Positions 26,531 through 37,118 of a stretch of 64,000 nucleotides of DNA are shown piece after piece. The stretch comes from Mangrovimicrobium sp033283325. GTDB lineage: Bacteria > Pseudomonadota > Gammaproteobacteria > Pseudomonadales > Halieaceae. Below the pieces are notes generated by a model. That model was not told where the DNA came from. It was given only the letters and a program-made list of their open reading frames with translations, and made no database searches. Made by a program: the position numbers and the translations under genes. How positions within the stretch are numbered: position 1 is the stretch's first letter; the number at the start of each line of letters is the position of its first letter. The stretch covers positions 248,001-312,000 of the forward strand of contig JAWMQO010000002.1 in NCBI GenBank assembly GCA_033283325.1, read 5' to 3'.

Positions 26531-27382
26531 TTACTGGCCCTGCGATAGCTGCCGGTCGCACCAGGCCAGCAGGTCGCCGAGGACTTCTTCCCGCTCCGGC
26601 TCGTTGAAAATCTCATGGTAGAGACCAGGGTAAAGTTTGAGGCTTTTGTCCTCGCTGGATGCCGCCGCATAGAGCAACTGGGAGCCGGCGGGGGCCGTCA
26701 TCTGGTCTGCCTCGCCGTGCAGCAGGAGGAGCGGACGTTTAATCGTCACAGCCTCTGCCTGCACCCGCCCCATGGTACTGAATAACTCGCTGACAAAGCG
26801 CGCGCTGAATTTACCGTGATGCACCAGTGGATCGGCGGTATAGGCCTCCACTACAGCCGGGTCGCGACTGACTCCGCTGGCCTCGAGCTGCATCACGCCC
26901 AGTTTCGGGAAGAGCCTGGAGAGCAAACGAATCAGTGCAATCTGCAGGAAACCGGGTTGCAGTTCCGAGGCGATCGCCGGGGCGGAAAGCGCACAGGCAA
27001 TGAAATCCTCCGGATGCTCCAGCAGGTAGGCCGCGCTGATCAGCCCACCCATGCTGTGGCCCAGCAGGATCAGCGGCAGGCCGGGGAAATCAGCGGCCAC
27101 CTGCTGGCGAAACAGGGCCAGACCCTCGAGATACTGGGTAAACGCGCCGACATGACCGTAATCACCATCGGATTTGCCATGGCCGGGGTGATCCAGGGCC
27201 GCAATGGCATAGCCGTGGGGAATAAAAAACTCCGCCAGGCCTGCGTAGCGTGAAGAGTGTTCGCCGGCACCGTGGGCAATCACCAGAACGGCACGGGGTG
27301 GACCTTCCGGCAACCAGTACTGGTAGTAGAGGGAAAGACCGTCGGGACCGTTGAAACGCCCATCCTTGTGGCTTTCGGGCAT
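26531..27382 (-). CDS. Alpha/beta hydrolase, monoacylglycerol lipase-like
   Basis: 283 residues of the serine aminopeptidase S33 / Hydrolase_4 type. The nucleophile is S110 in LLGHSMGGLISAAYL; the oxyanion region is VIAHGAGEHSSRY; the acid residue lies in LLLHGEADQMTAP and the catalytic His in LYPGLYHEIFNEPER. This pattern matches monoacylglycerol lipases and lysophospholipases (PldB-like); the substrate cannot be told from sequence alone. No signal peptide, so cytoplasmic. It lies 111 nt upstream of mnmG on the same strand and diverges from hppA. Confidence 0.88.
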   Translation of the reverse strand: MPESHKDGRFNGPDGLSLYYQYWLPEGPPRAVLVIAHGAGEHSSRYAGLAEFFIPHGYAIAALDHPGHGKSDGDYGHVGAFTQYLEGLALFRQQVAADFPGLPLILLGHSMGGLISAAYLLEHPEDFIACALSAPAIASELQPGFLQIALIRLLSRLFPKLGVMQLEASGVSRDPAVVEAYTADPLVHHGKFSARFVSELFSTMGRVQAEAVTIKRPLLLLHGEADQMTAPAGSQLLYAAASSEDKSLKLYPGLYHEIFNEPEREEVLGDLLAWCDRQLSQGQ

Positions 27383-27494
27383 GAGTCATCACCTCCAGCA
27401 TGGGGAAAACGGCAGTACAACAGACTTGTGTCGCCGCCCCGGGTTTGGTAATCATGGATACGCGGGATCAATAATAACACCATGGAGTCAAGCT

Positions 27495-29483
<1,989 letters not shown>

Positions 29484-29711
29484 GGCGCTCGTCGCTTACC
29501 GCCTGAAAGAATTCTGGAGAAGTGCCTGGGGAATGCTTGAGGGTGCGAACGTCCCTGTTCGCCGTAGCGCTGCCTTGCACTCCTCCAGTATCTCCATTTC
29601 ACGCTGCAAAACCATTACAGCCTGTTACCGGTATTTATAGGTATATATATAAATATTGTCTTATAGGGTTATAGGTTAATTGTAGTTATTGTAATTAGGC
29701 CCGCCTTTCGC

Positions 29712-29720
29712 TGTGTATAA
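29712..29720 (-). promoter_or_regulatory. DnaA box (TTATACACA)
   Basis: Exact match to TTWTNCACA on the minus strand, directly beside the AT-rich block and flanked by the short inverted repeat CCCGC / GCGGG. Confidence 0.6.
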
Positions 29721-29903
29721 GCGGGAAAAATGCATTCAGATCATTAGCTTGCTGCAATGACAAGCTTCTGTAGAACACCTGATTGCAGTATGTGTGAACG
29801 GTGGGTTGGCGGGGTATGGATTCTGGACAGAATTGGCCCTTCGTTGGAAACGGCAACTTATCCAGAATTCTTTCTCACTGCATTCACAACTTCCCTCCCA
29901 GGA

Positions 29904-29912
29904 TTATCCACC
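29904..29912 (+). promoter_or_regulatory. DnaA box, one mismatch (TTATCCACC)
   Basis: Eight of nine bases match TTATCCACA; the last base is C. Part of the island 29484-30037. Confidence 0.45.
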
Positions 29913-29998
29913 GGGTGGCGCCTGGGGCTCCCTGCCCCATTTTGCCTGTGCAGTGTCTGTCGTTTAGTTGTGGATGGATTGAAAAGGTGTGATCAGGC

Positions 29999-30007
29999 TG
30001 TGGAAAA
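29999..30007 (-). promoter_or_regulatory. DnaA box (TTTTCCACA)
   Basis: Exact match to TTWTNCACA on the minus strand, about 30 nt beyond the end of mnmE. Confidence 0.55.
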
Positions 30008-30037
30008 TCGGGGGACTGCCTGATGGCCGGCTGGGGA

Positions 30038-31408
30038 TTATTTGCCGATACAGAAACTGGAGAAGATTTCGCCGAGCAATTGATCCGAGCTTACCTGCCC
30101 AGTGATTTCACCGAGGGCGTTCTGGCATTGCCGCAGGTCCTCCGCGAGGAGTTCACCCGCTCCGGCGGTTTCCAGTTGTTCGCGTCCGGCTTCCAGTGCG
30201 CTGAAAGCACTCTCGAGTGCGGCGAGGTGGCGGCGACGGGCGCTGAAGCTCCCTTCTCCCGCGTAGCCCATGCACTGTTTGAGGTGGGTTTTGAGAAGCT
30301 CCAGCCCCTCCCCGGTGCGTGCAGAGAGGGTAACGACCGTGTGGTCGCCGCTGTCCTGTAAGGCGCAGGGCCGTCCGTTGACATCGGCCTTGTTCATGAT
30401 GACGCAGACCGGGATATCGCTGTGCAGTTGCTCGCGGATCGCGGGCCAGATACTGGCGGGATCGTGACTGCTGTTCGGGTCTGAGCCATCCACTACCAGC
30501 AGGATGAGGTGGGCGCTGTTCATTTCCTTCCAGGCCCTGCGAATACCTTCCCGCTCGATTTCGTCGGGGCTTTCCCGCAGGCCGGCGGTATCCACGATGT
30601 GCAGGGGCAGACCGTCGATCTGTATGTGCTCGCGCAGGACGTCCCGCGTGGTGCCCTCGATAGGGGTGACGATGGCGCTGTCCTGGCCGGAGAGCGCGTT
30701 GAGCAGGCTGGATTTACCGGCGTTGGGCTTGCCGGCGATCACCAGCTTCATGCCCTCCTGCACCAGCGCGCCCTGACGGGCTTCCCGCATGACCGTATCA
30801 AAATAGCCGGTGATTTCTGCGAGCTGGCTGCTTACCTGGCCGTCGGCCAGGAAGTCTATTTCTTCTTCCGGGAAGTCGATTGCCGCTTCGACGTAGACCC
30901 GCAGGCGGGTGACCATGTACACCAGTTTGTCTATTCGCTGGGAAAATGCTCCCTGCAGGGAGCGGGTCGCGTTGAGGGCCGCCTGTTCGGTAGTGCTGTT
31001 GATCAGGTCCGCGATTGCCTCGGCCTGGGTGAGATCAAGTTTGTCGTTGAGGTAGGCCCGTTCCGAGAATTCTCCCGGGCGCGCATTGCGGGCGCCGAGC
31101 GCGTTGCAGGTTCTGACCAGCATGTCGAGGATGACCGGCCCGCCGTGGCCCTGCAGTTCGACCACGTCTTCGCCGGTGAATGAATTCGGGGCCTGGAAAT
31201 ACAGTGCAATGCCGGAGTCGATTACCTGGTCTCGCGTGTCGTGGAAGCTGCAGAAGCGGGCCAGGCGTGGCTCGAGGCTGGAGCGGCAGATCGAAGTGGC
31301 GATCTCCAGTGCCCGCGGCCCCGAGAGGCGCACGATGCCAATGCCCCCGCGGCCGGGGGCGGTAGCGATCGCGGCGATGGTATCGCCGTTCATCGGCGCC
31401 AATGTCAT
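30038..31408 (-). CDS. mnmE: tRNA modification GTPase MnmE (TrmE)
   Basis: GTPase partner of MnmG in cmnm5U34 synthesis. 456 residues. N-terminal folate-binding domain starts DTIAAIATAPGRGGIGIVRL; the inserted G domain has G1 GKPNAGKSSLLNAL, G3 DTAGLRESPDEIEREG and NKAD; the C-terminus ends FCIGK, the CxGK motif whose Cys is characteristic of MnmE. GGGGG lies 5 nt before the ATG at 31408; a Met five codons later is an alternative start. 22 nt after yidC on the same strand, the standard rpmH-rnpA-yidD-yidC-mnmE order. Confidence 0.97.
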   Translation of the reverse strand: MTLAPMNGDTIAAIATAPGRGGIGIVRLSGPRALEIATSICRSSLEPRLARFCSFHDTRDQVIDSGIALYFQAPNSFTGEDVVELQGHGGPVILDMLVRTCNALGARNARPGEFSERAYLNDKLDLTQAEAIADLINSTTEQAALNATRSLQGAFSQRIDKLVYMVTRLRVYVEAAIDFPEEEIDFLADGQVSSQLAEITGYFDTVMREARQGALVQEGMKLVIAGKPNAGKSSLLNALSGQDSAIVTPIEGTTRDVLREHIQIDGLPLHIVDTAGLRESPDEIEREGIRRAWKEMNSAHLILLVVDGSDPNSSHDPASIWPAIREQLHSDIPVCVIMNKADVNGRPCALQDSGDHTVVTLSARTGEGLELLKTHLKQCMGYAGEGSFSARRRHLAALESAFSALEAGREQLETAGAGELLAEDLRQCQNALGEITGQVSSDQLLGEIFSSFCIGK

Positions 31409-31430
31409 GTTTCCCCCTGGCGGGGCCGTG

Positions 31431-33122
31431 TCAGCCCGCTTTTTCTATCTGCCGGGTGATCACCCACTGCTGGGTGATCGACAGCATCTGGTTGACTACC
31501 CAGTACAGTACCAGACCGGCGGGGAACCAGAGGAAGAAGAAGGTGAAAATGATCGGCAGCCACTGCATGATTTTGGCCTGCATGGGATCCGGTGGCGGCG
31601 GGTTGAGTTTCTGCGCGAACCACATGCAGGCACCCATGATGATGGGCAGGACGAAATAGGGGTCCATCACCGAGAGGTCCTTGATCCACAGCATGAAGGG
31701 CGCCTGGCGCAACTCGACGCTCTCCATCAGCACCCAGTACAGGGCGATGAATACAGGCATCTGCACGAGAATAGGCAGGCAGCCGCCCATCGGGTTGACC
31801 TTCTCCTTGCGGTAGAGCTCCATCATCGCCTGGGACTGTTTCTGTTTGTCGTCCCCGTAGCGTTCGCGCAGCTCGACAATCTTCGGCTGGACCTTGCGCA
31901 TTTTCGCCATTGAGCGGTAGCTGGTGGCGGATAGTTTGAAGAATGCGCCTTTGACGATCACCGTCAGGAGGATGATCGCGCCGCCCCAGTTACCCACCAG
32001 GCTGTGGATCTTGGTCAGCAACCAGAAAAGGGGTTGGGCAATCCACCAGAGCCAGCCGTAGTCCACGACCAGGTCGAGGTAGGGGGAAATTTCCTTCAGG
32101 CGGTATTGGTCCTTGGGGCCGGCATAGAAGGATGCGCCGATGGCTCCGCTCTTGCCTGGGTCTACCGTAAGCGCCGGGGTGGTGAAGCCAATGATATTGA
32201 AGCCACTTCGGGTAGTGCGCATGTTGTAGCTGTTGAGCTGCTCGGCATCCGGTACCCAGGCACTGATAAAGTAGTGCTGGATCAAGGCTATCCAGCCCCC
32301 CTGGATTTTCTGCTTGAAGGGTGTGTCGGCAATGTCGTCGAAAGAGTACTTGGCGAAGTGGTCATCCGGAGTGGTGGTGGCTGCGCCGAGGAAGGGATGC
32401 AGGCCCATACCGGATGAGGTGTTCGGAGCAGCTGAGTTGTCACGCTTGATCTGTCCGAAGAAATTGGCCTGCCAGCGTTCGCTGCTGTTGTTACTGACCA
32501 GGTACTCGACGTTTACCAGGTAATCACCACGGGTAAAGGTAAAACGCTTGGTTACCCCGACTGCATCGTCGCCTGTCCACTCGAGGTCGACGACCAGCGT
32601 GTCGGCTTCCTCTGGCATTTCATAGGCTTTCTGTTTGGCACTGAAGCGCGCTCGTCCGCTGGCATCGATACCGTCTTTCCCGATCAGGCCGCTCTGTGCG
32701 ATGTACAGCCGCTGGGCGTTATCCTCGAGCAGAACAAAGGGCTGGTCCGGCGTATCAATTTTTGCCGGGTGGCGCGGTAATGCGACACCGATGATATCGC
32801 CTCCAGCCAGATCGATGGTCAATTCCAGGCTGTCGGTGCTGACCAGGATAGTCTGTCGCGAAGTGCTCACGCCGGTTTCAGGTGCGTTGGATGCAGTGCT
32901 CTCCCCCTCTACGGAAGGAGGTGGAGGAAGGTCGTCATTGGCTCCGGCGCTGGAAGTTTCCAGTACGGGCAACTCGGTAGCTGTGTCGGAAGCGGCTGGT
33001 GCCTGCTCTGCGCTGTAGGCGACCTGGGATTCTTTTTCTTCCTTGAATGCGACCCACTCGGTCAGCAGCATGAAAGAAAGAACAGCGAGGGCAGCTATTA
33101 AAAGGGAGCGTTGCAAATCCAT
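31431..33122 (-). CDS. yidC: Membrane protein insertase YidC
   Basis: Inserts inner-membrane proteins alone or with SecYEG; its known substrates include ATP synthase subunit c, encoded in this window. 563 residues, gram-negative type: an N-terminal transmembrane anchor (MDLQRSLLIAALAVLSFMLL), a large periplasmic P1 domain (residues about 70-350), then the five-helix insertase core. The core includes YGWLWWIAQPLFWLLTKIHS, the cytoplasmic hairpin with MRKVQPKIVELRERYGDDKQ, and PMGGCLPILVQMPVFIALYW. 15 nt after yidD. Confidence 0.97.
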   Translation of the reverse strand: MDLQRSLLIAALAVLSFMLLTEWVAFKEEKESQVAYSAEQAPAASDTATELPVLETSSAGANDDLPPPPSVEGESTASNAPETGVSTSRQTILVSTDSLELTIDLAGGDIIGVALPRHPAKIDTPDQPFVLLEDNAQRLYIAQSGLIGKDGIDASGRARFSAKQKAYEMPEEADTLVVDLEWTGDDAVGVTKRFTFTRGDYLVNVEYLVSNNSSERWQANFFGQIKRDNSAAPNTSSGMGLHPFLGAATTTPDDHFAKYSFDDIADTPFKQKIQGGWIALIQHYFISAWVPDAEQLNSYNMRTTRSGFNIIGFTTPALTVDPGKSGAIGASFYAGPKDQYRLKEISPYLDLVVDYGWLWWIAQPLFWLLTKIHSLVGNWGGAIILLTVIVKGAFFKLSATSYRSMAKMRKVQPKIVELRERYGDDKQKQSQAMMELYRKEKVNPMGGCLPILVQMPVFIALYWVLMESVELRQAPFMLWIKDLSVMDPYFVLPIIMGACMWFAQKLNPPPPDPMQAKIMQWLPIIFTFFFLWFPAGLVLYWVVNQMLSITQQWVITRQIEKAG

Positions 33123-33137
33123 GGTTTCGTCTGTTCG

Positions 33138-33365
33138 TCAGTGTGTATGTCGGCAGGGTGGAACCGGGTCCACGCCGCCCTCGTGCCAGGGATGGCATTT
33201 CGACAGGCGCCGGACCGCCATCAGGCCACCGCGGCATACGCCGTGTTCGTTAATCGCCTGCTGCGCATAGGTGGAGCAAGTGGGGTAAAAGCGGCAGTTA
33301 TCACCGAGAAACGGACTGAGCGCTACCTTGTAGCAGCCGATCAGAAAGCTGAGAAATCTGCGCAT
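33138..33365 (-). CDS. yidD: Membrane protein insertion efficiency factor YidD
   Basis: 75 residues. Amphipathic N-terminal helix MRRFLSFLIGCYKVALSPFL, then the conserved cysteine-containing pattern CRFYPTCSTYAQQAI and HGVCRGGLMAVRRLSKCHPW. Membrane-associated helper of YidC-dependent insertion. Its ATG shares one base with the rnpA stop (TGATG), so the two are translationally coupled. Confidence 0.95.
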   Translation of the reverse strand: MRRFLSFLIGCYKVALSPFLGDNCRFYPTCSTYAQQAINEHGVCRGGLMAVRRLSKCHPWHEGGVDPVPPCRHTH

Positions 33366-33748
33366 CAGGGAGATTTACCCTCGAGAGCCCGTGAAGCGTT
33401 ACGCTGAAGCTTTTGCCATTGCTGCCGCAATATAGAGGATAGTTGTTTATTGTCCAACTGATCGATGCCGGGCCGTACAAGCAGGATGACATCCAGCGCG
33501 GGCTGGGATGGCGGAAGCTGGCGGAATACTTCCCGTGCTAGCCGTTTGATCCGATTGCGCTGCACCGCCAGCCGGACATGCCGTTTTGCAACGACAAGAC
33601 CCAGACGATGTCTGGGTCCTGGGTTGTGCGTTGCCAGCAGCAGCAGGTGCCTGTGCCCCGCTTTCGCCTGAACGTCATTAAAGACCCGTTGGTAATCCCG
33701 GGCGTTAAGAAGGCGGTTCTGCTTGGGGAAGCGATACTCACCATTCAC
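33365..33748 (-). CDS. rnpA: Ribonuclease P protein component
   Basis: Basic protein subunit of RNase P that helps the RNA subunit process tRNA 5' ends. 127 residues. The signature RNR motif is in QRNRIKRLAREVFRQL, with LGLVVAKRHVRLAV before it and N-terminal FPKQNRLLNARDYQRVF. It lies 35 nt after rpmH on the same strand and overlaps yidD by one base. Confidence 0.95.
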   Translation of the reverse strand: MNGEYRFPKQNRLLNARDYQRVFNDVQAKAGHRHLLLLATHNPGPRHRLGLVVAKRHVRLAVQRNRIKRLAREVFRQLPPSQPALDVILLVRPGIDQLDNKQLSSILRQQWQKLQRNASRALEGKSP

Positions 33749-33783
33749 CCGGAGGTCACCCTCAGGTCAGTAAGGTCGCGCTA

Positions 33784-33918
33784 TCAGGCGGACAGTACTT
33801 TGCGACCGCGTGCGCGGCGACGGTTGATCACCTGGCGACCATTCTTGGTGGCCATACGGGCGCGGAAGCCGTGGGTGCGCTTGCGCTTCAGTACGCTGGG
33901 CTGGAATGTTCTCTTCAT
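33784..33918 (-). CDS. rpmH: 50S ribosomal protein L34
   Basis: 44-residue, very basic ribosomal protein: MKRTFQPSVLKRKRTHGFRA, continuing RMATKNGRQVINRRRARGRK and ending VLSA. The match to L34 is near complete over its length. It opens the rpmH-rnpA-yidD-yidC-mnmE run; its promoter must lie in the oriC gap to the right. Confidence 0.97.
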   Translation of the reverse strand: MKRTFQPSVLKRKRTHGFRARMATKNGRQVINRRRARGRKVLSA

Positions 33919-34184
33919 GGCTCGAATACCTGAAAATCGGGTTGAAATTATTCGCCACGGGAGCTGGCCCGGGGCGGCAAAAAAAGGCTGGCTATTCTAG
34001 GGGAAGGCCATGGGTAATTCAATCGCGAAGTGCGCTAAATTTCGCCGCCCCCCTGGGACCTGGAGCGGGCTGAAATTCGCCCGCAGCTGAGCCATCGACC
34101 CGGCGCTTGCAGGAATGCGGCGAGGCCTTGCCAGCGCTGTAGTGCAGCAATCGCCCCACAAATTCTCAAGATTTTATTAACAGC

Positions 34185-34193
34185 TTATCCACA
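34185..34193 (+). promoter_or_regulatory. DnaA box (TTATCCACA), perfect
   Basis: Nine of nine to the strong DnaA box, at the left edge of the AT-rich block in the rpmH-dnaA gap. Confidence 0.85.
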
Positions 34194-34302
34194 AATCCAC
34201 ATACAAAAAAATATTTCCCCGTCGCTGGCTTAAAAATAATCAAAAACATAATAAGACATTGAAAAGTAAGAGAAAAATATAAATTTATCCCAATAAAAAA
34301 TA

Positions 34303-34311
34303 TGTGGATAA
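34303..34311 (-). promoter_or_regulatory. DnaA box (TTATCCACA on minus), perfect
   Basis: TGTGGATAA on plus, at the right edge of the AT-rich block, inverted relative to the box at 34185. Confidence 0.85.
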
Positions 34312-34424
34312 GTCGCTAGTGCAGCGCTATTATCTCTTTCCCGTGACCTGTTTCTGACCAGGTACATACAACAACTAAACATGTAGTAAAGGCATATCTT
34401 GCGATTTGGCCTTGAGGGGGGATT

Positions 34425-35909
34425 TTGCCTGGCGTAGTGTGGCAACAATGTGTGGAAAGACTTCAGGATGAGCTGCCTTCCAAGCAGTTCAACACGTGGA
34501 TACGGCCCTTGAAGGCCAGTCTAGAAGGACAGTCGCTCAGATTGTTCGCGCCCAACCGATTCATCAAAGACTTTGTGTCAGACAAATTTGCCGCTCGTAT
34601 AAACGAACTGGTTGCCGAGGTCGGTAACTACAACCAGATGAATGTTATCTTCGAGATCGGCAGCCACAGCCTCGATGCACGGGCTCCTGGCGCAGTCAAC
34701 GGGCATTCCGTCGAGAGCAGCGCCCCGGGGTTCAGTACGCTCCCTCCCGCCGTTTCAGGCAGCGCAGTGTCGGTGGTGCCAGAGCCGCAGGCAGAGTCAG
34801 AGGTACCCAGGCGGCCTTCACCAGCACCCGTTCCGCGGGCCGCTGCGGAATCCGCTCGCCAGGCTGAAATCGAAGGCTCCTTGCAGCACCAGTACAACCT
34901 GGTCGACAACTACACCTTCATGAATTTCGTTGAGGGCAAATCGAACCAGCTGGCGCTGGCGGCTGCCCGGCAGGTGGCGGAGAACCCCGGTGATTCCTAT
35001 AACCCGCTGTTCCTGTACGGCGGCGTGGGCCTGGGCAAAACCCACCTGATGCACGCAGTGGGTAATGCCCTCAAGCTGCGCAAACCGGATGCAAAAATCG
35101 TCTACCTGCATTCCGAGCGTTTCGTTGCCGATATGGTAAAGGCCCTGCAGCTCAACGCCATAACCGATTTCAAGCGTTACTACCGTTCCGTCGATGCGCT
35201 GTTGATCGACGACATCCAGTTCTTTGCCAAGAAAGACCGCTCCCAGGAGGAATTTTTCCACACCTTCAACGCCCTCCTTGAGGGCGGGCAACAGATGATT
35301 CTGACCTGTGACCGCTATCCAAAGGAAATCGACGGATTGGAAGAGCGTCTGAAATCCCGCTTTGGCTGGGGACTGACGGTTGCCGTCGAACCGCCCGAGT
35401 TGGAGACCCGGGTAGCCATCCTTATGAAGAAAGCCACCCAGGCGCGAATCAACCTGCCGCCGGATGCGGCCTTCTTCATCGCCCAGCGAATTCGCTCCAA
35501 TGTCCGGGAGCTGGAAGGGGCACTCAAACGGGTGATAGCGAGTGCTCACTTCATAGGTCGGGAGATCGATATCGACCTGATCAAGGACAGCCTTAAAGAT
35601 CTTCTGGCCCTGCAGGACAAGCAGGTAAGCCTGGACAACATCCAGAGGACAGTGGCCGAGTATTACAAGATCAAGGTGGCGGATTTGATGTCTCGCCGGC
35701 GCAGTCGTTCAGTAGCCCGACCCCGGCAGGTTGCGATGGCGCTGTCCAAAGAATTGACCAATCACAGTCTTCCTGAAATTGGTGACAGCTTTGGAGGCAG
35801 AGATCACACGACAGTTCTGCATGCATGTCGTAAAATCAAGGAACTCCGTGAAACAAACTCGGATATTAGCGAAGATTACAAGAATTTGTTGCGTTCCCTC
35901 ACTACCTGA
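34425..35909 (+). CDS. dnaA: Chromosomal replication initiator DnaA
   Basis: AAA+ initiator that binds DnaA boxes, melts oriC and loads DnaB. 494 residues. The start is TTG at 34425, just after GAGGGGGG; it gives MPGVVWQQCVERLQDELPSK, which aligns with the pseudomonad N-terminus, while the next candidate (GTG 34437) would trim it. Domain I spans about 1-90, followed by a Pro/Ala/Ser-rich linker. The AAA+ core has LFLYGGVGLGKTHLMHAVGN and DALLIDDIQFF. DNA-binding domain IV has RRRSRSVARPRQVAMALSKE and the GGRDHTTVLHACRKI signature. The rare TTG start may help keep DnaA low; that is inference. dnaN follows after 75 nt. Confidence 0.97.
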   Translation: MPGVVWQQCVERLQDELPSKQFNTWIRPLKASLEGQSLRLFAPNRFIKDFVSDKFAARINELVAEVGNYNQMNVIFEIGSHSLDARAPGAVNGHSVESSAPGFSTLPPAVSGSAVSVVPEPQAESEVPRRPSPAPVPRAAAESARQAEIEGSLQHQYNLVDNYTFMNFVEGKSNQLALAAARQVAENPGDSYNPLFLYGGVGLGKTHLMHAVGNALKLRKPDAKIVYLHSERFVADMVKALQLNAITDFKRYYRSVDALLIDDIQFFAKKDRSQEEFFHTFNALLEGGQQMILTCDRYPKEIDGLEERLKSRFGWGLTVAVEPPELETRVAILMKKATQARINLPPDAAFFIAQRIRSNVRELEGALKRVIASAHFIGREIDIDLIKDSLKDLLALQDKQVSLDNIQRTVAEYYKIKVADLMSRRRSRSVARPRQVAMALSKELTNHSLPEIGDSFGGRDHTTVLHACRKIKELRETNSDISEDYKNLLRSLTT

Positions 35910-35984
35910 GGGCGCCGTGACCGGCTATTTTCAGGGGGCGACCGCTGGGTCGCATTACCACCGTATTAAGGAACCACACGACCT

Positions 35985-37094
35985 ATGAAGTTCACTGTTT
36001 CGCGGGATGCACTGCTCAAGCCACTGAATCTTGTTGCTGGCGTGGTGGAGCGCCGGCAGACCTTGCCGATACTTTCCAACATCTTGCTGGTCCTGGATAA
36101 GGACCGTCTTTCCCTCACCGGAACGGATCTCGAGGTGGAACTGATTGGCCGGCTGCAGCTGAGTGAGGCAGGAGACGAAAACGGTGAATTGACGGTTCCC
36201 GCGAGAAAACTGGTGGATATTTGCCGTTCCCTTCCGGAGGGAAGTGATATCCAGTTCAGCACGGAGGATGGCAAGGTCACGGTCCGTTCCGGTCGCAGCC
36301 GTTTCACCCTCTCCACCCTCCCCGCCAGGGAATTCCCCAATCTGGAAGACAGTATCGGCACCCACCAGCTGAACCTCAAACAGGGGCAGCTCAAGCGCCT
36401 GATCGATCGCACGGCCTTCGCCATGGCCCAGCAAGATGTGCGCTACTACCTCAACGGGATGCTCTGGGAACTCAAGGACCAGAAGCTTTCAGTTGTCGCC
36501 ACGGACGGTCACCGCCTCGCCCTTTGCTCACTGCCGGGCAAGGTAGAGGTAGAAGGTGATACCCAGGTGATCCTGCCGCGCAAAGGCGTTCTGGAGCTGG
36601 CCCGCCTGCTACTGGAGGATGACGCCGATATCGCCATCGTGATTGGCAGTAACCATATCCGTGCCACCACCGACGAATTTACTTTCACATCGAAACTCGT
36701 GGACGGAAAATTCCCCGACTACCAGCGTGTGATGCCCCGGGGAGCGGACAAGACCGTGCTGGGTTCCCGCCTGGAATTGCGTCAGGCCTTTGCCCGTACC
36801 GCCATTCTTTCAAATGAGAAGTACCGCGGGGTGCGACTCAAGCTGAGCGAGAACAGTATCGATATCGTGGCCAACAACCCCGAGCAGGAACAGGCGGAAG
36901 AAGTCGTTCCCGTGGAATACGCCGGTGGGGAGCTGGAAATCGGCTTCAACGTCAGCTATCTGCTGGATGTCCTCGGTGTGTTGTCTGGTGACCAGGTGAA
37001 GATGTCGCTCTCGGATCCCAATAGCAGTGCGCTCCTCGAGGAGTCTGAAGACGACGGGGATTCTCGCTATGTGGTCATGCCCATGCGCCTCTAA
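35985..37094 (+). CDS. dnaN: DNA polymerase III sliding clamp, beta subunit
   Basis: Ring clamp that tethers polymerases and many repair proteins to DNA. 369 residues (E. coli 366), three similar domains of about 120 residues. Starts MKFTVSRDALLKPLNLVAGV, has RQTLPILSNILL and the C-terminal peptide-binding-groove end SRYVVMPMRL, as in the family. AAGGA lies upstream of the ATG. A 6-bp hairpin without a T-run (35938-35953, GCGACC/GGTCGC) lies in the dnaA-dnaN gap. Confidence 0.97.
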   Translation: MKFTVSRDALLKPLNLVAGVVERRQTLPILSNILLVLDKDRLSLTGTDLEVELIGRLQLSEAGDENGELTVPARKLVDICRSLPEGSDIQFSTEDGKVTVRSGRSRFTLSTLPAREFPNLEDSIGTHQLNLKQGQLKRLIDRTAFAMAQQDVRYYLNGMLWELKDQKLSVVATDGHRLALCSLPGKVEVEGDTQVILPRKGVLELARLLLEDDADIAIVIGSNHIRATTDEFTFTSKLVDGKFPDYQRVMPRGADKTVLGSRLELRQAFARTAILSNEKYRGVRLKLSENSIDIVANNPEQEQAEEVVPVEYAGGELEIGFNVSYLLDVLGVLSGDQVKMSLSDPNSSALLEESEDDGDSRYVVMPMRL

Positions 37095-37118
37095 ACGAGG
37101 TGCTTGCGCAGCACTCAA

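Larger units (their letters stand above)
29484..30037. other. Non-coding AT-rich island with DnaA boxes (candidate secondary origin or DnaA-binding locus)
   Basis: 554 bases between the convergent ends of hppA and mnmE with no credible gene. 29631-29697 is a very AT-rich block (tatatataaatatt, then repeated ttat/ttaat), like a DNA-unwinding element. To its right lie DnaA boxes: TGTGTATAA at 29712-29720 and TGTGGAAAA at 29999-30007 (both perfect to TTWTNCACA on minus), TTATCCACC at 29904-29912 and TTATCCAGA at 29858-29866 (one mismatch each), and a 7/9 match near 29969. Origin-like in layout, but gene orientation favours the rpmH-dnaA gap as oriC. Confidence 0.6.
33919..34424. other. oriC: Probable chromosomal replication origin oriC (rpmH-dnaA gap)
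   Basis: 506 non-coding bases between divergent rpmH and dnaA, the origin position known in Pseudomonas. Two perfect DnaA boxes, TTATCCACA at 34185-34193 and its reverse complement at 34303-34311, face each other across about 110 bases of extremely AT-rich DNA (34201-34302, with runs such as taaaaataatcaaaaacata), a good unwinding-element candidate. Weaker boxes: AAATCCACA 34193-34201 and TTATCCCAA 34285-34293. Most genes to the left run leftward (back to atpC and parB) and the dnaA block runs rightward, so transcription flips here. The region must also hold the rpmH and dnaA promoters. 33919-34140 is GC-richer and shows nothing recognisable. Confidence 0.82.

Noticed and set aside
29545..29562. 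GCGAAC/GTTCGC hairpin after hppA as a terminator
   Set aside because: Only 6-bp stem, no T-run, 60 nt from the stop codon.
29757..30023. 88-codon open frame in the hppA-mnmE gap
   Set aside because: Overlaps DnaA boxes, has no convincing ribosome site, unusual composition (many Cys and Trp) and no family resemblance; treated as non-coding.
33767..33958. 63-codon minus-strand frame overlapping rpmH
   Set aside because: Shadow frame of rpmH, which is clearly coded in a different frame at 33784-33918.
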